This document shows positions 23,501-35,509 of a stretch of DNA of 64,000 bases, piece by piece. The stretch is from Zymoseptoria tritici IPO323 (Eukaryota > Ascomycota > Dothideomycetes > Mycosphaerellales > Mycosphaerellaceae). The notes under the pieces were generated by a model. That model saw nothing but the letters and a program-made list of their open reading frames with translations. It was not told where the DNA came from and did no database searches. Location: positions 5,518,001-5,582,000 of the forward strand of contig NC_018218.1 in assembly GCF_000219625.1 (NCBI RefSeq), read 5' to 3'. A program made the position numbers and the translations under genes. How positions within the stretch are numbered: the stretch's first letter is position 1; every line of letters begins with the position of its first letter.

Positions 23501-26500
23501 CGGCACACGTCGCTTCGAATATGGTGGAAGTAATCAGTCGGATCGCGACTGAGTACAAAAGTGCGTGATCGTCCAGGTCTGTACCCTCTACCCGTGCCGT
23601 GCATCGGATGTTGACTTTCAGGATGGAAGACACGGAGTCAGTGAGTGCCAGATGTTTCTGGCCTTTATTATCAGTTCCCATGACGAGTGAATGGTATCCA
23701 AACGCCGTTCGTATCGCGAAAAGCATGGAGCATGTCGTGGAAAGCTCAATAAAGTCGTTCCTGCGTGAATTATGTCAGTGTGGTCTGCATAACGAGTACG
23801 ATCTGGGCGAATGCGCTACTCACCCGTCGATACATTGGAATTTTGTCTGGTCGAATCGGGAGAGTTGGCGGAGGAAGCGCCCGCTCGAGTTCTGCTCCAA
23901 AGATACGTTCTGACTACGTAGATCCGTCTTGTATGTGACAGCTCGGCGTACTGATCGGAGGCGGTCATTCGATTTCGTTTGATGGGAAAGGCGTGGTACC
24001 AGTTCGCGACCTTGCTCGTCGACGACGTATTCCCTCTCATCGGTATGTAGAAGCTCGTTCTTGCTGCTACCAGCTGTCAGGCTCCGATTTGTGAACCGGA
24101 CGAACATCTCCGCAATGCGATTGGCTTCCATATGAGAGACGTTGGCAAAGTCGACATGCTGCAACCGCAACTCCGCTTCCTCGTTGACTGCTGCGCGGCC
24201 AAATCCGACAGTCATGTTGCTGTACACATTGTCTTTCAGTCGGCCCAATGTTACCCACAGGAGGTGTTTGTGACCTGTGAAGAGCTGCTGAAACTTTGTC
24301 CAGCGGTCAGGCGTCATGTTCTCGAAGACGGCATCGTCCACGTCCGCCAGGCTAATTATCGCAGCTTCTGGCTTTTCGATATGAGAATCCAAGTCCTCGA
24401 TTCTGTCGTAGAGTATGACCCGAGTCCCCATCCCGGAAAACAGCTTTTTCATGTGATCAATGACTTGGGCCGTGACTTCGGTCTGACCACCTATGATGAG
24501 GATCTCGTCCACGTCCAAGTTGGCTGGCGACGAGAGAGGTGCCCTCATAATGGACACGCGAGGGTCCACTGCCTGCGCCGCGATGGTGACAATTCCGAAC
24601 GCTTGCGCACTGGGTTCGGGGGTCCTGACCTCGATGCCGGCGAATCCATTCCGTTGTAGAATCTCGTCCCACGCAGAGAACGATGCGAACGGAGACAGAG
24701 CTCTGCCTTCGTGGACTCCGTTCCACCAGCCAGGGAGCGCGCCGAAGATGAAGGAGCCGACAATTGCCCCTCCACCATCGGGGCCGCACTCGCCTATGAG
24801 TAGCCATCCTCCAGGTTTCAACAAGCGGCGGACGTTGCGCACTGACTCGTCGAGGCTGGTCGTGGCGTGGAGGATCTGACTGGCAATGGCTACATCGTAT
24901 TCGCCTTCCACAAATCCCTGCTCAACTGGGTCCACCTCTACGTTGCAAGTCTTGAAGGAGACACGATCACCCCAAGAAGCGAGCGACTCTAGCGCACCCT
25001 CCGCAAAGCTGGAAGAGATGTCGGTGAGTGTGTAGTGGTCAAAGTTGCGTCCCAACATTTCCAGAATGTCTTTGGATGCGGCTGCCGTCCCGGCGCCGAG
25101 TTCGACCATGCGCAGATGCGGAGAGCGATCCGTGATTTGCTTGAGGACAGCTGTCAGCCACTGGGTGGCTTGATAAAGGCCAGCGCCGTATCTATAGAAG
25201 GTGTCCAGTAGTCCAGAAAGACGCATTTCTTCAAGCATGTCCGCCTCACCGCGGAGTACCCGAGGCATAGTCTCACCAACGAGGAGAACTAACTTGATAT
25301 CCGCAACGTTCTCAAAATCAGGACTACATGATTGTCAGCAAGCGCGTTACAGTGTTCACAGTTACTTACCCGAGCTGGTGGAGAGCCTCCATGACACCTT
25401 CTTTCGTGTCGCTCATCCATTCCGACTTGGCCCATTTGCTCGTGCCCTGCTTTAGGTCGGCCACGATACGCTGGCAAAAGTTGAGGTAGTGGCCGGTGAT
25501 AGTCCCTGCTGCTCTCAAAGAAGAGCTGGAGGGCACCTCGTCGTTGACCTGCCGGGCGTAGAAATGAATGATTCGATGAACCATTTCTTGAATCTCGAGA
25601 ATGTGATCAGTGATTGTGATATTCTCGGCAGCCACCATGCCATCCAGCCGTGTGGGTACATAGTCGAGGCCGTGATAGATCTTTCGCTCATCGTTGGCAT
25701 CACCGATAGGCCGAAGGACAATGTCATCAATCTGAACTGCAGCGCACGGCGACTCGCCCTGATCGAAATACAGGCGAGCGTTGCCCGAGAAGCCAGCTGT
25801 GGGAGTCAAGGGATCGGACGGATTCCACGTGGCGTCGACGTCGAAGCAGTCGGTTCCAACCCGATCACCAGGGCTGTGTGCTGCTTCCAAAGCAGCAGGA
25901 TTGACGAGGATCTTCGAGATAGTTGTTGGCAGATGCAAATGCCGGATCTGTTCATCACCCGGATAACTGAAGGCAAGATTCATGGCTTGGAAAGCGGCGT
26001 CAAGGTCCGCTGGATGGAGCAAAAGTCCTGCGGTATCGATATCTCTTGGTGCCAACTTTCCTGTGCACCGCGAAAGTCCCAGCTGGCGCCGGAGTTTGGT
26101 AAGACCGCCAAAAGGTTCGGAAAAGTTGTACTCAAGGCTAGCAAGCCAGTCATACATTCGCTGTGGCTTCACATCGATCATATGTGGGGGCTCCGGCTGA
26201 CGTTCTGCGAAGAGGTCTACCAACGGCTCCGCAAAATGGACCTTTACCGCGGCTGTCGCAACTAGAGACAGACTAGTCGTGTCACCAAGTGCAGCGCTGT
26301 AAGAGAAATTTGCCGTCATTTCCAGCTTGTCATGCGATCGGGTGATTTGCGAAAAGTCCACCAGAACCTCGACGCTATCGTCAGCGCTCGTGAAAGGTAC
26401 TGCTTGGTGTATTACGAAGTGATCAAGGCCGATGAGTTGGATGGCCTCGCCCTTCGCCAAAGAACGGACAGCCTCGATTGCCGTGGAGATGTAGCCTGCT

Positions 26501-29500
26501 GCCGGAAATACGATCTGATTTTGGACAGCATGCCCATTCAGCCACGGCATCTCGCTCGGTTTCAAGACGTGCTTCCAGCGCACAGCATGAGAATGGGAAC
26601 TGCTGTCGGGCGAAATGTGGCCGAGCAGTGGGTGGACCGGCTCAGATCGTGAGCGGAGGTGTTGCGATCTACGCGACTCACTCCAGTATTTGGTATCGTG
26701 GTTCCACTGATACCGAGGGAGTCCCGTCAAAAGTCTGTTTTTGGGTGCCTCATTTCCAGTCATCTGCTTTTCGAAAGAGTCAAGATTGACTCCCCTTCGG
26801 TCCAGACGGGACCAGAGAAAACCGAGCGTAGCTGACAAGCTGAGCACGGCATTTTCCTTGCGTCGAAGCGTGCCACTGTACGGTATCGACTTCGACAGCA
26901 CTTCTTGCATGGTCTGCGTTGCCGGAGCTTCCAGAGCTGGATGTGGTCCGACCTCCAGGGTAGCATCATAGTCGGATGATTGGATTGCCGCAGACAGGGC
27001 CGACGAAAACAACACTGGCTGCGTCAAGTTCTTGAGCCAGTAATCGCCGTCAATCTGGAGGCTTTCGTCCACCAGCTGTCCGTCGTATACGCTCGAGAAC
27101 CATTGGCAAGGGCGAGCTTGCGATGATTTGATGACTGAAACTCCTGCCCGCAGCATGCTCTTTCTGTACTCCTCGGCACAGCTTCTCATGTGAAGAGAAT
27201 GGTATGCTTTATCTACGCGAAGCCGACGCTGAAACTTTTTCTCATCTTCCAAGATGATGGCGAGTTCTTCGATGGCGTCTGAATCTCCAGAGATGGTGAC
27301 GCTAGATGGAGAATTGACTGCGGCCAGGGATATGCGGCCAGCAAACGTCTCGTCCTGGCACAGTTCCACGGCATCGTCCATCGTGGTACCGACGGCGAGC
27401 ATAGCCCCGGCCACGTTTCCGTTCGGACTTTCAGCATATTGGCAGCAAACGCCACGATAGTAAGATATGCACATGGCGTCTCTTGCAGACAAGAATCCAG
27501 CTGCGTAAGCAGCTGCAATCTCGCCGCTGCTGTGCCCAATGACGGTGTCGAAATTCACCCCAGCAGCATGCAAAATATCCACAAGCATGATCTGTATGGC
27601 GGTGTTCAAGGGTTGCGACAGTGCACTTTCCCCTATGCGTGACTGAGGTTCTGTCGCCAAAAGTTCGTTCTCGAGCGACCAAGACGGCCTGTCTTCTTTG
27701 GGGAGGTTCTGTAGGACAGATTCCAAATCCTTGATGGTCTGACGGGCAAATGGGGAGGCACGAATGAGCTCAGCTCCCATGGCGGCGTACTGTGCTCCTT
27801 GTCCAGTGAAGACTCCGAGGACTTTCGACCGCTCACTGCCAACCTTGGAAAGCGATCGAACGATACCCTCTTCACCAGCGGAGCTGTTACCTGCGATGAA
27901 GTTGATGAGCTTCTCTTTCAGCGCTGCACAGTCAGGTGCGGGAATAGCGAGCCGGTATTGTAGAAGCGAACGTCTGTCGCGCAGAGTATATGCCAGATCA
28001 GAAGCATTGCAATCCAAGTTCCCGCCCAGGTATTCGATGTAGGCTTCGATGTTATTTCTGAGTGCTTTGTCGGAACCAGCCGAGAATACGAAGGGAGCAA
28101 ACACGGTACTACTGACGTTTGAACCAGCATGTGCATCTGCGAGTTCATTTTCATAGCCCTCAAGGATGGCGTGAGCATTGGTGCCTCCAAAGCCGAAGCT
28201 ATTGACGCTTGCGCGGCGCGCTTGGCCAGGTTCCAGCTGTGGCCAGTCGGCACGGCTCCGGAGCACTTTGAGATTCTGATAGAACGGCTGGATCGAAGGA
28301 TTCAGCTCGTTGAAGTGGAGATTTGGAGGGATGCACGAGTTCTGCAATGCAAGAGCGGTTTTAATAATACCAGCGAGTCCAGCTGTTCCTTCGGTGTGGC
28401 CAAGCACAGTCTTTATGGAGCCGACATACAGTGGCTGCGTGTTGGAACCCTGGTGGAACGCAGAGTGGATTGCTTCCGCTTCCACCGGGTCTGAGGACAG
28501 TCAGCTCAGGTGATCCTTATAGCGTAGGTCTTTGAATACTCACCACCAGCGGGCGTACCCGTGCCATGGGCCTCGAAATACTGCGGTCGATCACTTTGCT
28601 TACTCAAGTCCAGTCCGGCTTTTGCGTACGTCCTGCGGATCAACTCTCGCTGGGAGTGAGGGCTGGGCATCGTCAGACCTGGAGTGTGGCCGTCTTGATT
28701 CAGACCAGTCTCGCGAATGATGCAGTCGATGTGATCGTTATCCCTCAATGCAGCGCTCAGAGGTTTGATGACGAGGGCTGCGAGCCCTTCACCGCGGGCG
28801 TAGCCATTGGCGTCCTTGAGTCGTTCCAGTCAGCGGGCTTATAGAGTGGGCAGCCAAGATCATCCAAAATGACACTTACCTTGTCCCACATACGACTCAA
28901 TCCGTCTGGCGACAGCATTTTGACATTGCTCTCTATGATGAAACATTCCGGTCCCAGAATCAGATTCGATCCGCACACGACACCAGTAGCCGAGTCTCCC
29001 GAACGTAGGGCTTGAACAGCGCTATGGAGAGCGACCAGCGAGGACGAACAAGCTGTATCGACCGTGACGGAGGCACCAGTCCAGTTGAAGAAATACGAGA
29101 TTCGATTCGACAATATGGCACGGGACGTGCCAACCGCAGCATACGTAGGCAGCTGATCAAGATCACGAGTTCCCATGGCATCGTAGTCAGCAGTCATTGA
29201 CCCAGCGTACACGCAAGTGTCGCTTCCTGATAGTGCCTCCATGGTCAATCCAGCTGCCTGCGGATTCGGAAATCAACAAATTAGCCATGGCTTCGCATCG
29301 ACTGAGGCCCGAGGCAGCTCTAGCGAGGAATCGTTTCTTTCAGTCTGCAACTCTTACCTCGATTGCCTCATACACGGTCTCTAGGGTGAGTCGTTGTTGT
29401 GGATCCATAGATCGAGCTTCGTGGGGATTGACACCGAAAAACTCGGCATCAAATGCTGCGGGATCTTGGGAGAGAAGATAGGAGTGCTTGACGTTGGTAT

Positions 29501-29675
29501 GACCGTGATAGGCATGGTTGCGGTGGTAGAAACCCTCGGTGTTGAACCTGGTCTTGGGTATTTCCTGACGGAGGTCGTGCGGGTCCTGTAGCAACTTCCA
29601 CAATTTTGAAGGAGTATCAACATCGCCAGCAAATCGGCAAGCAATGCCCACGATTGCGATTGGTTCTTGGGACAT
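20546..29675 (-). CDS. Reducing polyketide synthase KS-AT-DH-MT-(ER0)-KR-ACP-R
   Basis: Iterative type I PKS of roughly 2,900 residues in about seven exons, start [10 protein letters not shown] at 29675. Order along the protein: ketosynthase (TACSSS active Cys near 29.06 kb, [18 protein letters not shown]); acyltransferase ([21 protein letters not shown]); dehydratase (His in [17 protein letters not shown], Asp in [10 protein letters not shown]); C-methyltransferase ([15 protein letters not shown] near 25.1 kb); a remnant region where an enoyl reductase would sit, with [11 protein letters not shown] but no ER nucleotide motif; ketoreductase (LSGALG, SSTN, NYTAAN); ACP ([11 protein letters not shown]); and a terminal NAD(P) reductase ([19 protein letters not shown]). 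The absent ER and terminal reductase imply a trans-acting ER and release as aldehyde or alcohol, as known for betaenone-type synthases. The flanking ER, P450, SDRs and pump fit. The product is not predictable in detail. Confidence 0.93.
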
Positions 29676-30685
29676 TTTCGTTCTTCGTTTGGTATGGTAG
29701 TTGAGGCTGTTGGTGGTGTAGCTGAAGATTTTTAAGAAGCGCGTGCGTGACAATGGTTCTTAAGTTATACCAAAAGCTCCCCTCCAGATGGGTTCAACCC
29801 GCGAGACTGTCGATATGGTGGTGACCTCGCATCCTGGTGCTTCAAGGTTTCGTGATCATGACGATGCTCGATGCTCGGTTTCCGGCACACTTTTCCCCTG
29901 TCGACAGTCTTTAAGCCTGATCCTTGAGGCCGGAACACTATGCCGCTGCTTCCATGTTGAAAGTCCGATGCACAGCACAGAAGCTTGTCGAGACGAAACC
30001 ATATCGCTGCTCTTCTCGGGCAGTTATCGACAGATTCTGACATCTCAATTGGATCGGCGAGGTCGGTAGACTCTTCGGGGTTTTGGCTTTTCCTTGCAGA
30101 TGCCGCATATTCGCAGGGCGGGAGTGTACATGTATGACCTCGCACTGCGCCGACGAGACTGAGTCGTGTATCGTCTAGTGGAGAGCTGGCCTAAGCGCAG
30201 CGCACGACGGTGCCGTTAGATGGTCGAGGTGAGCTATGATGGGCCCTGGGATGGTAAGAGCTGGTTCTGTTGTCGCTACAGGGAGGACTCAGTAGACAGA
30301 GGGAATCAATACGATAGTCCAAGAAGTCTGGCGGCAGAAGTAATGAAAGAGAGTAAGCAAATCTACTGCAAGTCTGTATTTCTACTGTAGTCAGTCTACA
30401 GTAGAAAGTAGTCTACTTCGGGTATTATCGGGCCGAGCTTGGCGGCAGAGGTAGCGAAAACGGGCGACGTCCTCTCCTCGAACGCGGTGATGTTAGTCTA
30501 TGTAGCTCGTAGCATCGGCCTTTCCGAGCGGACATGTATGTCAAGAGCAGCCTTCTGATGTCGATGCGCCACTGATCAACGTCTCGGACGCGAGGGACTT
30601 CACCGCAAGAAATTTGGCATTGGCTTGGTGAGGATTGACAAGACCGAATACCTTTCATGATAATCGAAGCAGCAGGACCACGTTC
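29676..30685. promoter_or_regulatory. Polyketide synthase promoter region
   Basis: One kilobase lies upstream of the PKS start, between it and the stop of a minus-strand SDR. Short open frames here lack protein-family signal. The notable content is a perfect inverted repeat at 30379-30407, listed separately. Confidence 0.5.
30379..30407. repeat. Perfect 12-bp inverted repeat in the PKS promoter
   Basis: The arms TTTCTACTGTAG (30379-30390) and CTACAGTAGAAA (30396-30407) are exact reverse complements around a 5-base spacer TCAGT. Partial copies of the same word (TCTACT, GTAGTCTACT) flank it between 30360 and 30418. It could be a dimeric transcription-factor site or a small transposon footprint. 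It lies about 700 bases upstream of the PKS start codon. Confidence 0.8.
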
Positions 30686-31818
30686 TCACCCTGCATACGG
30701 CGCGACCTGCTCAAAGCACCAGTCCCAGAACTGCCTCGCATGTCCATTTCCTCCCTCGGACTGAGCTCTGGTCGCATCGATGAGATCAGGCCGAATCTGG
30801 CCCCATCTTCCCCACGGAATCATCCAACGACCGCTGTCCTCTCCGCGCACTGTAGTCGACGTACCCGCAACAAGCTCCGTGAGTGCACCATAAATCGGAG
30901 GATACAGAACCGCCATATTCAGCGCACCCTGAAGGCATTTGTTCTGCTCCCGGTACAAGTCCGATTTGAGGTGTCCCGGATTGCAAGGGATGCTGATGAT
31001 TTGAGGAAATCTTCGCGCCATCTCTACACCGTGGAGCCAACTTCCCGCCTTGGAAACACCGTAGCGCTCCAGCGCGGTCAAACTGGAGTAGTATTCGAGG
31101 TAGTCGGAAGATATTCCACGAGACTTTTCCCCGAGCATCTCGACCGACAGCGAGCAGACCCAAACCACACGAACATCCTGGTCCGCTTCCGCGGTCCTCA
31201 GCATAACCGGAGTCAGGAGATGGGTCAGGAGGAATGGCGCCAGGCAATTTACACCAAAATGAAGCTCCCATCCTTGGACCGTTTGAGAGGCATTTTTGTC
31301 AGCGGATTGGACGCCGGCGTTGTTGAACAGCGCGTGCAATTGCTTCTCTCGAGTCTCGAAGCTTTTCACCGCTGACTGAACCGTCTTTAAATCGGTAAAG
31401 TCCATGTGCAGGAAGTGCAGCGCGCCTCTGGAGTCTGGAGAGCTATCCTGTGCGTGCTTGATGGCCTGGTCGGCTCGTTCTTCTGACCGGGCGCCAATGT
31501 ATCTACAGGAAAAGGTCAGTGAGTGTCAATTACCGCGAAGACGATCGGGGTGTTGTAAAAGGCTTACACTTTGGCGTTCCGCCCATAGAGAATACGCACC
31601 ACTTCTCTGCCCACTCCGCTGCTCCCACCCGTGACGATATAGACCTACTAGCGGTTAGCTCGGCTTTAGCTTGACCTCACTCAACGACATGGACGCACTT
31701 TGCCTTGCAGATCAGGAATGTCTCTTTCAGTGAAGCCTGGTTTTGGCGGCCACATCTGAGTGAAGATACTGGACATGGATGGCATCGGACCTCTGTGGTA
31801 TCTCGCGGGAGCCGCCAT
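30686..31818 (-). CDS. SDR, retinol-dehydrogenase-like, in the PKS cluster
   Basis: Oxidoreductase of the extended retinol/WW-domain-like SDR group. The start MAAPARYHRG at 31818 is joined through intron 31698-31645 to YIVTGGSSGVGREVV, then through a second intron (about 31567-31506) to the long last exon. Motifs: cofactor loop TGGSSGVG, NNAG (LFNNAGVQ), and catalytic YGVSK near 31.06 kb; NPGHLKSDL follows as in the family. About 325 residues. It lies directly upstream of the PKS and in the same orientation, so it is a good candidate for a tailoring oxidation or reduction. The substrate is inferred only from context. Confidence 0.88.
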
Positions 31819-32949
31819 CGCTAATTCTGCTCCGGGCTTGTGATCTTACGGCTGCGAAGTGCAAGAATGCTTTGTGCAACGTACGAAAATGAGTGAGGCG
31901 AGAGACAAGGACTCGGTTGTTCAACGCAGACGGTACCGGTCAGACAATGCATCGGTGACAGGCACCAGTCGCCGGCTGATGCGCAAGGTTGTCTTCGTGC
32001 TTGACATGAAGAATCACGTCACTGCGATTCGAATATGCTCAAGTTGCAGCTCAACACCTCTTCACCAGGACTGTGAGTGTTGAGCCAAAGAGCTTGCACA
32101 AGTGCCATGACGTATCCCTTGTCTTGAGAAATACAGGCCACATCCTGACGATCCGCAGCGCGATCGCCCACATTGCTCGGAGCGACTCAAGACACTCGGC
32201 AGATCGATCGCGGGCCACAATCCCATGGTTCGGCGTACATTCCTTGAGCGATTCAGGAGAATGCCGACTCTACCGGCTTGATCACCATCAGGCATCTGTC
32301 TGGCAGAGATGTTTCGAGAGGAAGGGCTATCCCTGCATTTCGATGCGAGCAGAGTTGCTCCGAATTCGTGAGTCTGCAGTATTCGAGCTTACGATGCGGT
32401 TACCAAAGAATCCGATTGCAACGTCCCGAGTAGCATCCGGATGAATGACGCAAGGCTCTGTGCATCGATCGACTTGCAGAATTGCGTGCTTTTCACATGC
32501 TGCGTTGCGCAGCCGAGGACAACGAGGTCGTTGCACATGATCGACTCAGCGGTGACTTCCGTTGTTTCACGGACTAAAGTCTGCCTGTGGACAACCCTGA
32601 GCAGCACTGGAACATCGTCGATTGTTTGTGCGGGGGACCGTTTCAATTGGGTCGACTGTACGGGTGCAACAATGTATCAGTCTCATGGTGAGGACAGGAC
32701 TATATGGTGCAGGCTCAGCGTAACAAAAGAAGTGGTCGACCATCAATTGATCAGCATTCATTCCAGTCATCAACGTATATCGTGGCAAGGGCTGAGGACT
32801 CATCTACGATATAAAGACATGGGTAGATAGACACGGATATCAGTGTATGCCAGCTCGAGATCCATATCCTCCGAGCTGCTGGATCAATTCGCCTTCTCCT
32901 TCGCGCTCCGCTTTGCCTCGCCCTTCGCCCCGTCCTCTGTGTCACTAAG
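31819..32949. other. Intergenic region between cluster SDR and efflux pump
   Basis: About 1.1 kb with the SDR promoter and the pump 3' end. Short open frames (for example 32441-32830 plus) show no recognisable domain. No repeat or RNA was seen. Confidence 0.35.
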
Positions 32950-34924
32950 TCAAGGCGATGACCATTGCTTCCGCCCGCCATGATGCAAGCCTACAACATC
33001 TCGCTCCCCAGACGTAGGGACCGTATGAAGTTCGGTCCCTTCATTTCTGGTCTCGTTATCTGGACTCTTCTTGATGTTCCTCCATTCCATAAAGCTGGCA
33101 GCGATTATGCTCGCGGCAGCACAAGCCGAGCTCAGATAGAACGTGGAAGTGACAGCATCGCTGTAGGCCTTTGGCACAGCGGCGACTTGATCCTCTGGCA
33201 CTAGCGACGTCAATTCCGTTGCCCCCGTCTTCAGTATGGTGGAACGTTCCACGTCGGGCGCCAGTCGTCCTACGAATGCAACGAGACGGCTTTCGAATAT
33301 CTTCTGCGCCACAGAGACACCTAGGGCACCACCAAGAAGTTCCGCGCACATCATCAAGCCAATGCCGGTGGGTCTATCCTGCTCAATCGCAAATCAAGTA
33401 TCAGTAGCTTGGTCGTGAAAGAAGTATGTCAAAGCGTACCGACTCCTGTAATGTGGCGTTGACCACAACGAATGGTATATGGAACGCACAGCCGACGCCC
33501 GCCCCGAGCAGTACTTGAAAGCCGATGTACTTTCCGGGCCCCGAGTTGGGTTCCAGAGTGGATAGCAGTCCCGCGCCGCAAGATGCAAGGACCGGCGCAG
33601 CGAGAGCGAACGGATTGTACCAGCCGGTCTTCGACATGAGCCCGGCAGCTATCAGAGAAGATAACACCATTGTTACGAGCAGTGCGATGCTCATGATTGC
33701 AGAGTGGGTGGGTGAAGATCCTTTGACTCCTTGAAACCAGAGGGGAAGGTAGTAGACCACCGAGAAGTACGCTGCGCACAAGAATGCCATGAACTGCATG
33801 AGATATGTCGTCAGTCTAGGCTCCCCAGATCAACATGACAGGACGAGCACTCACTACACCGCTTGACGCGATTGCTCGTCTTTTCGCAATGTGGCCCGGT
33901 ATCGTAGCATTTTCTCTCATAAAGACTTGAAGTGGCACGAACATGGTTAAAAATACCGCCGAGCACACAAAGAGGGCAATGACCCGCGCGCTGCGCCAGG
34001 GGTAGTGCGAATCGGCCCATTCCAAAGCGATCTGGCAACAGATCACGGCAGAGAAAAAAAGAGCATTTCCAAGTGGATCATACATGGCCGCTCGCTCTTT
34101 ACAGGACCGGCTCGAAGCGTGTTGGGACGATTTGCCGTGCTTTGGGCGATAAAGCAAGACGAAAAGTGTAAGTACTGTTCCGACAATCGGCTAGAATTTA
34201 ATGTTAGCGGAATTCGTAGATGGTGTCAACTCTTTACAATAAGTACCAGGTTGATGTAGAAAGACCACCGCCATGACAGTCCGTCCGTGAGAAGTCCACC
34301 AAAAAGAGGGCCAGCCACGGTGCCGACGACTGTCAAGCCGCTCGTGATACTAATGTAGACAGGCAGTAGCCTTAGCGGCACTGTGTGTCCAAGAATGACG
34401 ATACCACCACTGACAATGCCAGCGGCTCCTGTCCCAGCCAAGGCACGGCCACATATTAAGGCAAAGGAGTTCGGCGCCGTAGCAGAGATTGTGGAGCCTG
34501 TAGCAAAGATGCACAGCGAGACGGTGTAGATGGTTCTGTCGACGTGCAGCTTGTAGAGCTTGCCAAAGAGCAGCTGCAGGCCACCCATAGTTATTAGATA
34601 GCCAGAGCCGTACCAAGCAACATCGGAGATGGAATGAAAGTCGTCCGTAATGCGAGGTATGGCCGTTGCGACGATGGTGTCGTCGAGGGATACGGTGAAA
34701 GCACCTCCTGACAATAGGGCGAGTAGGATGATCATCCGCCAACTTTTAATGGTTGTCTGCGCCTCCGTGTCCCGCGCAATTTGTTCGCCGTTATTTTGCA
34801 GATAATCCGGCGATGCAGTAGTCCTGATTCTGCTATGTTGTTCCCTGCTCGATTCGTCAGAACGAGTGACCAGGCTCAATTGCGAGTCCATCCTCAATGC
34901 TTTCTCCCGGCTAAATACGTCCAC
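32950..34924 (-). CDS. MFS efflux pump, DHA2/TRI12-like, in the PKS cluster
   Basis: Fourteen-helix drug:proton antiporter, likely exporting the cluster product. The N-terminal exon (34924 to about 34230) shows the DHA2 signatures LDDTIVATAIPRI and SWRWSFYINL; the TM4-5 region has GRALAGTGAAGIVSGG. Later exons contain CQIALEWADSHYPW, YLPLWFQGVKGSSP, GAGVGCAFHIPFVVV and GLMMCAELLGGALGVSVAQ, joined through introns near 34.19, 33.85 and 33.41 kb. About 590 residues with a cytosolic polar N-terminus. Located between the PKS and the P450 genes on the same strand. Confidence 0.9.
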
Positions 34925-35509
34925 TTTTTGTGCTTCATTGGCAGAGAATGTGTGTCGTCAAGCCTCGTTCCGGATCAGGTTTGACCCGAGAAGCGGTAGC
35001 AGATACCGAGAGGGTTCGCGCGTATGCGCGAAGGAGGACTTTCGTGCATTCCTCATTCGATGAAAGACGCTTGGCCAAAGCAGCGTTTCTTCAACTACCT
35101 TACTGTTGAATTAGTGTGAGACCCATGCCTGAGCTTTTTCCGTCTGTCGAGGTATTCAGCGCATGTTTCATCAAGGAACAGGCATCGTCTCCTCTGATAC
35201 ATACACAAGACCAGCTGACGTAAATCGATGTAATCACATCGCCGGCTCAAGGGTGCCATGTACGCATTGACTCTGAGCTTGCACCATGACGGTTGCAGCC
35301 ATGGTGTCGGTCGGAAAAGACAGCAAGGTCGGACGCAGCCCACAAGTGAGCAAGAGCAAAACACAGCGAAGCCATGACGCATCAATCCATATCATACGAA
35401 TTCCTTTGCATATACGAAATTCACGGCCACCCCGCAGCATGGCTCTGGTCGTGCATTTGAGGATCGTCGAAGTCTGACCGCTGTCGTGTACCCGTGGTAA
35501 AATGCCCAC
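34925..35509. other. Intergenic region between efflux pump and P450
   Basis: About 585 bases with the pump promoter and the P450 3' end. If the P450 has a further short 3' exon it would lie here (donor-like GTAAGTGGG near 35510). Nothing else was recognised. Confidence 0.35.

Noticed and set aside
30160..30215. A TCGTCTAGTGG word resembling a tRNA D-arm
   Set aside because: No matching anticodon arm, T-arm (GGTTCGANTCC) or acceptor pairing follows, so it is not a tRNA.
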